Positions 60,840 to 64,000 of a stretch of DNA of 64,000 nt are shown here, piece after piece. The stretch spans positions 2,046,001 to 2,110,000 of the forward strand of contig NZ_JANHDH010000001.1 of assembly GCF_026616195.1 (NCBI RefSeq), in the 5' to 3' direction. Every line of letters begins with the position of its first letter. The first letter of the stretch is position 1. The position numbers were made by a program, and so were the translations under genes. The notes beneath the pieces are model-generated. The model worked only from the letters and a program-made list of their open reading frames with translations. It did no database searches and was not told where the DNA came from. Source of the stretch: Haloarchaeobius amylolyticus. Its GTDB lineage: Archaea; Halobacteriota; Halobacteria; Halobacteriales; Natrialbaceae.

Positions 60840-62050
60840 GCAACGAACAGGGGACCGCCTCGCTGGGGGAGTTCACCTTCCAGTGCGGCGAATCCATCGA
60901 CGACCTCGAGATCGCCTACGAGACCTACGGCGAGTTCGACGGCTCGAACGCCGTCCTCGTCTGTCACGCCCTCACCGGCAGCCAGCACGTCGCCCGGCGA
61001 ACCGCCCGCGGCGAGGACGAGAGCGGGACCGCCGGCCAGGCCCGCGCCTGGTGGGCCGACGTGGTCGGGCCGGGCAAGGCCATCGACACCACCGAGTACT
61101 ACGTCGTCTGCGCGAACGTCCCGGGGTCGTGCTACGGCTCCTCCGGCCCCTCCAGCGAGGGCCCCGACGGCGAGCCGTGGGCGACCGAGTTCCCGCCCGT
61201 CACGGTCGGCGACTGGACCCGCGCCCAGCGCCGCCTGCTCGACGACCTCGGCGTCGGCCGCCTCCGTGCGGTCGTCGGCGGCTCCGTGGGTGGGATGAAC
61301 GCCCTCGACTGGGCGGTCCGGTACCCCGACGACGTCCACCGCGTCGCCGCGGTCGCGGCCGCTCCGCGACTCGACGCGCAGTGCCTCGCACTCGACACCG
61401 TCGCCAGGCGCGCCATCACCAGCGACCCGGACTGGAACGGCGGCGACTACTACGGCGAGGACCGGCCCGACCCGACCCACGGCCTCGAACAGGCCCGCCG
61501 CATCGGCCACGTCATGTACCTCTCGAAGGCCTCCATGGAACACAAGTTCGGCCGCCGCGCCGCCGGCCGCGGCCAGTCCCGCGAGTCGCCCGACCCCGCG
61601 GGCGCGTTCTTCCCCTACCGCGACGTGGAGTCCTACCTCGACTACAACGCCGAGAGCTTCGTCGACCGCTTCGACGCCAACAGCTACCTCTACCTGCTGC
61701 GGGCCATGGACGACTACGACATGGCCGCCGGCTACGAGTCCGACGCGACCGCCCTCGGCGCGTTCGAGGGCGAACTCCTCGCGCTCTCCTTTACCGGCGA
61801 CTGGCACTTCACGACCGAACAGTCCGAGGCCCTCGCCGAGTCCGCCCGCGATGTCGGCATCCGCTGTGCCCACCACGTCGTCGAGTCCGACCACGGCCAC
61901 GACGCCTTCCTCGTCGAACCGAACAAGGTCGGCCCGCCGCTTTCGGACTTCCTGGCCGATGGCATCGACGGCAAGTCCATCACGGACACCGTCGAATCGG
62001 ACGACGACGGCGACGTGCACGCGCCGGTACACACGAGTCTGTTCTCCTGA
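60836..62050 (+). CDS. metX: Homoserine O-acetyltransferase
   Basis: A 404-residue alpha/beta-hydrolase enzyme. Nucleophile Ser150 sits in [14 protein letters not shown], with Asp in [12 protein letters not shown] and His in [23 protein letters not shown] (about residues 97-107) and [13 protein letters not shown] at the start are typical. The reaction is acetyl-CoA plus homoserine to O-acetylhomoserine, the substrate of MetY. Its ATG overlaps the metY stop (ATGA). Acetyl versus succinyl donor cannot be told from these motifs alone. Confidence 0.92.
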   Translation: MSNEQGTASLGEFTFQCGESIDDLEIAYETYGEFDGSNAVLVCHALTGSQHVARRTARGEDESGTAGQARAWWADVVGPGKAIDTTEYYVVCANVPGSCYGSSGPSSEGPDGEPWATEFPPVTVGDWTRAQRRLLDDLGVGRLRAVVGGSVGGMNALDWAVRYPDDVHRVAAVAAAPRLDAQCLALDTVARRAITSDPDWNGGDYYGEDRPDPTHGLEQARRIGHVMYLSKASMEHKFGRRAAGRGQSRESPDPAGAFFPYRDVESYLDYNAESFVDRFDANSYLYLLRAMDDYDMAAGYESDATALGAFEGELLALSFTGDWHFTTEQSEALAESARDVGIRCAHHVVESDHGHDAFLVEPNKVGPPLSDFLADGIDGKSITDTVESDDDGDVHAPVHTSLFS

Positions 62051-62137
62051 GGCCCGCTGGCCGCGCCCGTCGCTGCCCGGTTCGGTCCTCCGCCCGCCCC
62101 CGAGGGTTCAAATACTGGGAGGGGGCCAGATGGGGCC

Positions 62138-62782
62138 ATGACTGGGAAACGAGCTGGCGACGACACGAGCACGACACCGGGTCCCGCGACCGCCCACCGC
62201 GACGGCGACCGGGTGGAGACGAGAGCGTCGACGACCGGGAGTGTGCTCTCGGAGCCGGCGGTCCGGAGCTACGTGAGATCGGTCGGGGGGTTGTACGCGG
62301 TGCTGGGGGCCGGGTTCGGTCTCCTGTCGTTCCTCGCGGGGACGCTCGACTCCTCGGTGCTGCAGCCGTCCGGGGAGTCGGGACTGGGTGCCTCCTTCGG
62401 CCTCGGCATCGTCCAGTCCGTCGGGACGGGCCTCGCGACGGTCGGCGTCCCCTTCCTCGCCGCGGTCCTCGCCGTCGCCGTCGGGTACTACGCGGGCCGA
62501 ACGCTCGACGAGGCGGACGCCGTCACGTACGCCGCGGCCGGGTGCAGCACCCTCGTCGGCACCGTCGCGATGTGGGGGCTGTCGGCGTTCCTGACCCTGA
62601 CGCAGGTCGAGGGCGTCTCGCTCTCGGTCGTGGACTTCGTGGTCCACGCTCTGCTCGCCGGCCTGGTCGTCGGTGCGGTCGCGGTGGGGACGGTTCGACT
62701 GGTCCGCACCGACCCACCGAACGCCTACGAGTCCGGCCCACAGCCTGCCTCGACCCGGCAGCCTGCGCTCCGGGACGACTGA
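62138..62782 (+). CDS. 214-residue membrane protein of unknown function
   Basis: Begins with a 50-residue disordered polar stretch (TGKRAGDDTSTTPGPATAHR and more), then about four spans (VGGLYAVLGAGFGLLSFLAGTL, GIVQSVGTGLATVGVPFLAAVLAVAVGYY, VTYAAAGCSTLVGTVAMWGL, VVHALLAGLVVGAVAVGTVRLV). No family recognised. It lies 87 bases after metX, on the same strand, and may be transcribed separately. Haloarchaeal DUF-type membrane proteins with this layout are frequent. Confidence 0.65.
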   Translation: MTGKRAGDDTSTTPGPATAHRDGDRVETRASTTGSVLSEPAVRSYVRSVGGLYAVLGAGFGLLSFLAGTLDSSVLQPSGESGLGASFGLGIVQSVGTGLATVGVPFLAAVLAVAVGYYAGRTLDEADAVTYAAAGCSTLVGTVAMWGLSAFLTLTQVEGVSLSVVDFVVHALLAGLVVGAVAVGTVRLVRTDPPNAYESGPQPASTRQPALRDD

Positions 62783-63146
62783 GTGGGTCCCGACCGACTC
62801 AGCTGACGCGCTCGCCGTGTCGGACGGGACGAGCGGCCGGGCCTGCTGGGGAATCCTCCACCCTTCTTTTTTAGGTATCCCTGATAGCACATGCCAGATA
62901 TATATGACCGAACATGTCAGCGCCGGTCGCGGCGGCGAACGCCCGTTTCTCACTTACTGCAGCGGTCCGGAGTCGCTGTCTGGAGAGCGTTGCTGCCCCG
63001 GTCTACTCCCCGTCCCCGGTCGGACCCCCTGTCAGAGACGCGCATCCGGATGGCCGTTGACCATCACCAGTAGTGTCACTAAAGATGAGTTTTCAGCTGT
63101 TGCACAAGTTTCATATATTAGGCGTCCTACGTGTTGAGTTGCTGTA
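62783..63146. other. 364-base non-coding gap
   Basis: No convincing gene. It holds a CTTCTTTTTTAGG stretch (62864-62876) that may end transcription of the membrane-protein gene, an isolated AGATATATATG (62895-62905), and the TATA-like box of the next gene near 63109. Confidence 0.5.
63109..63122 (+). promoter_or_regulatory. TATA-like box of the secreted beta-helix gene
   Basis: TTTCATATATTAGG lies 25-38 bases before the ATG at 63147, in otherwise GC-rich sequence. Confidence 0.6.
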
Positions 63147-64000
63147 ATGAAAGCCAAGGGTGGTTGGGGCCACCAGATAGGGGTATCGACAGCGGTATTA
63201 CTACTTACGCTCGCGCTCACCGTCGCAGCCGCCACAGGCCCTGCGGCAGCGACCGGTGCAGCAGCGACACTGACGGTGGACGCCGACGATACGTCCAACT
63301 ACGATACGATACAGAACGCTATCGACAACGCCAGTGATGGCGATACCATCGTCGTCCACGACGGGACGTACGACGCGTTTCTGCTGAACGAGAACGTGAC
63401 GGTCACAGCGGCCGACGGCGCGACGCCGACCGTCTCCGGGGACGGTCCCGCAGTCGTCCAGATCGAGCACCGGAACGGGAACCCGACGGGCGCGACCGTC
63501 GAGGGGCTCGAACTCACCGGGACTGCGACACTCGGTGTGGAGGTCCGTGCCGACGACGTGACGCTCCGTGACCTCTCTATCTCCGTTGCGAGTACGGGCG
63601 TCCAGGCGCAGGACGACTCCGGGAACGACGACGGTATCCAGGGACTCCGAGTGGAGAACGTCGACTTCACTGGCGGAAAGGTCGGCATCTCGATCACCCA
63701 GGCCAACACCACTGGCTCGATCGAGAACGTCACCGCGACCGACGTCACGGTCGAGGGGCTCGGCCTCACGTCCGACAACGTCAGTTACCAGAACGTGAGC
63801 GTCTCGGGTGCGACCGACGACGTCCCGGGTGCTCGTTACTACGGGTACACGCCGACCGAGGACGGCAGTGAGGCGAAGGCCGTCACCAGCGTCCTCGACG
63901 CGAACCCCGGCATCGAGTCGGTCGACGTCGACCAGACCGGCCACGACTACGACCGCGGCACGGCCACCGGCGACCTCTACTATCACTCCACGCAGGCGGC
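63147..64000 (+). CDS. Secreted right-handed beta-helix surface protein (partial, 3' end missing)
   Basis: The first 284 codons of a protein that continues past the window. A signal peptide (VSTAVLLLTLALTVAAATG, residues 13-31, cleavage near AAATG or AAA) precedes the mature chain. The body has parallel beta-helix features of NosD/pectate-lyase-like folds: YDTIQNAIDNASDGDTIVVHDGTYD, then turns such as GLRVENVDFTGGKVGI and repeated VSVSGA/ENVTATDV rungs. It is likely anchored to the haloarchaeal cell surface or released; binding partner unknown. Confidence 0.8.
   Translation, partial: MKAKGGWGHQIGVSTAVLLLTLALTVAAATGPAAATGAAATLTVDADDTSNYDTIQNAIDNASDGDTIVVHDGTYDAFLLNENVTVTAADGATPTVSGDGPAVVQIEHRNGNPTGATVEGLELTGTATLGVEVRADDVTLRDLSISVASTGVQAQDDSGNDDGIQGLRVENVDFTGGKVGISITQANTTGSIENVTATDVTVEGLGLTSDNVSYQNVSVSGATDDVPGARYYGYTPTEDGSEAKAVTSVLDANPGIESVDVDQTGHDYDRGTATGDLYYHSTQA

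Noticed and set aside
62673-63137. Open frame crossing the gap before the beta-helix gene
   Set aside because: It starts inside the previous gene in another frame, its product is low-complexity and there is no promoter at a suitable distance.

Overview
The window is chromosomal DNA from a haloarchaeon (class Halobacteria; genus not determinable by eye). GC is very high and the proteins are strongly acidic. Many start codons lie about 25-35 bases after a TATA-like box, as in leaderless archaeal transcripts. Archaeal-type genes are present: Orc1/Cdc6, the DNA polymerase D small subunit, an archaeal Sec11 signal peptidase and Tat lipoproteins. No tRNA, rRNA, insertion sequence, CRISPR array or prophage was recognised.

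The centre of interest is a chromosomal replication origin at about 13.8-15.4 kb. It has an orc1/cdc6 gene on the left, origin recognition boxes (ORBs) in both orientations, and a short AT-rich unwinding region between two inverted ORBs. On the right is a three-gene operon matching oapABC/arvABC; its GTPase is, from recalled literature, needed for extracellular vesicle formation in Haloferax. Further ORB-like sequences lie outside the origin, including an inverted pair inside the polymerase D small-subunit gene.

Left of the origin (0-12 kb): a coupled 3-hydroxybutyrate dehydrogenase / patatin pair that looks like polyhydroxyalkanoate mobilisation, a phosphodiesterase, a metalloprotease-like protein, tryptophanase, a PHP phosphoesterase, an MDR oxidoreductase, aspartokinase, an acetyltransferase, polD small subunit and Sec11. 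Right of the origin (17-31 kb): small conserved proteins, a RecA/KaiC-like protein with a degenerate P-loop, a methyltransferase, an XPD-like Fe-S helicase, a thiamine-type ABC operon, a Nudix hydrolase and a PerM-type membrane protein.

From 31 to 45 kb: two divergent rhodaneses, uvrB, several membrane proteins, TauE plus UspA, an acyl-CoA thioesterase, an NhaC antiporter, a putative manganese/heavy-metal exporter behind a palindromic operator, and uvrC. From 45.4 to 51 kb are three tandem ATPase-permease pairs, each with its own TATA-like box. From 51 kb to the end: a HAD phosphatase, NAD-dependent DNA ligase, a Tat lipoprotein beta-propeller, an HTH regulator, an aldehyde dehydrogenase, the metY-metX sulfhydrylation operon, and the start of a secreted beta-helix protein that runs off the window.

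Replication and repair genes (orc1, polD small subunit, XPD-like helicase, uvrB, uvrC, ligA) are unusually dense around the origin. An intergenic repeat of about 100-180 bp recurs at three places.
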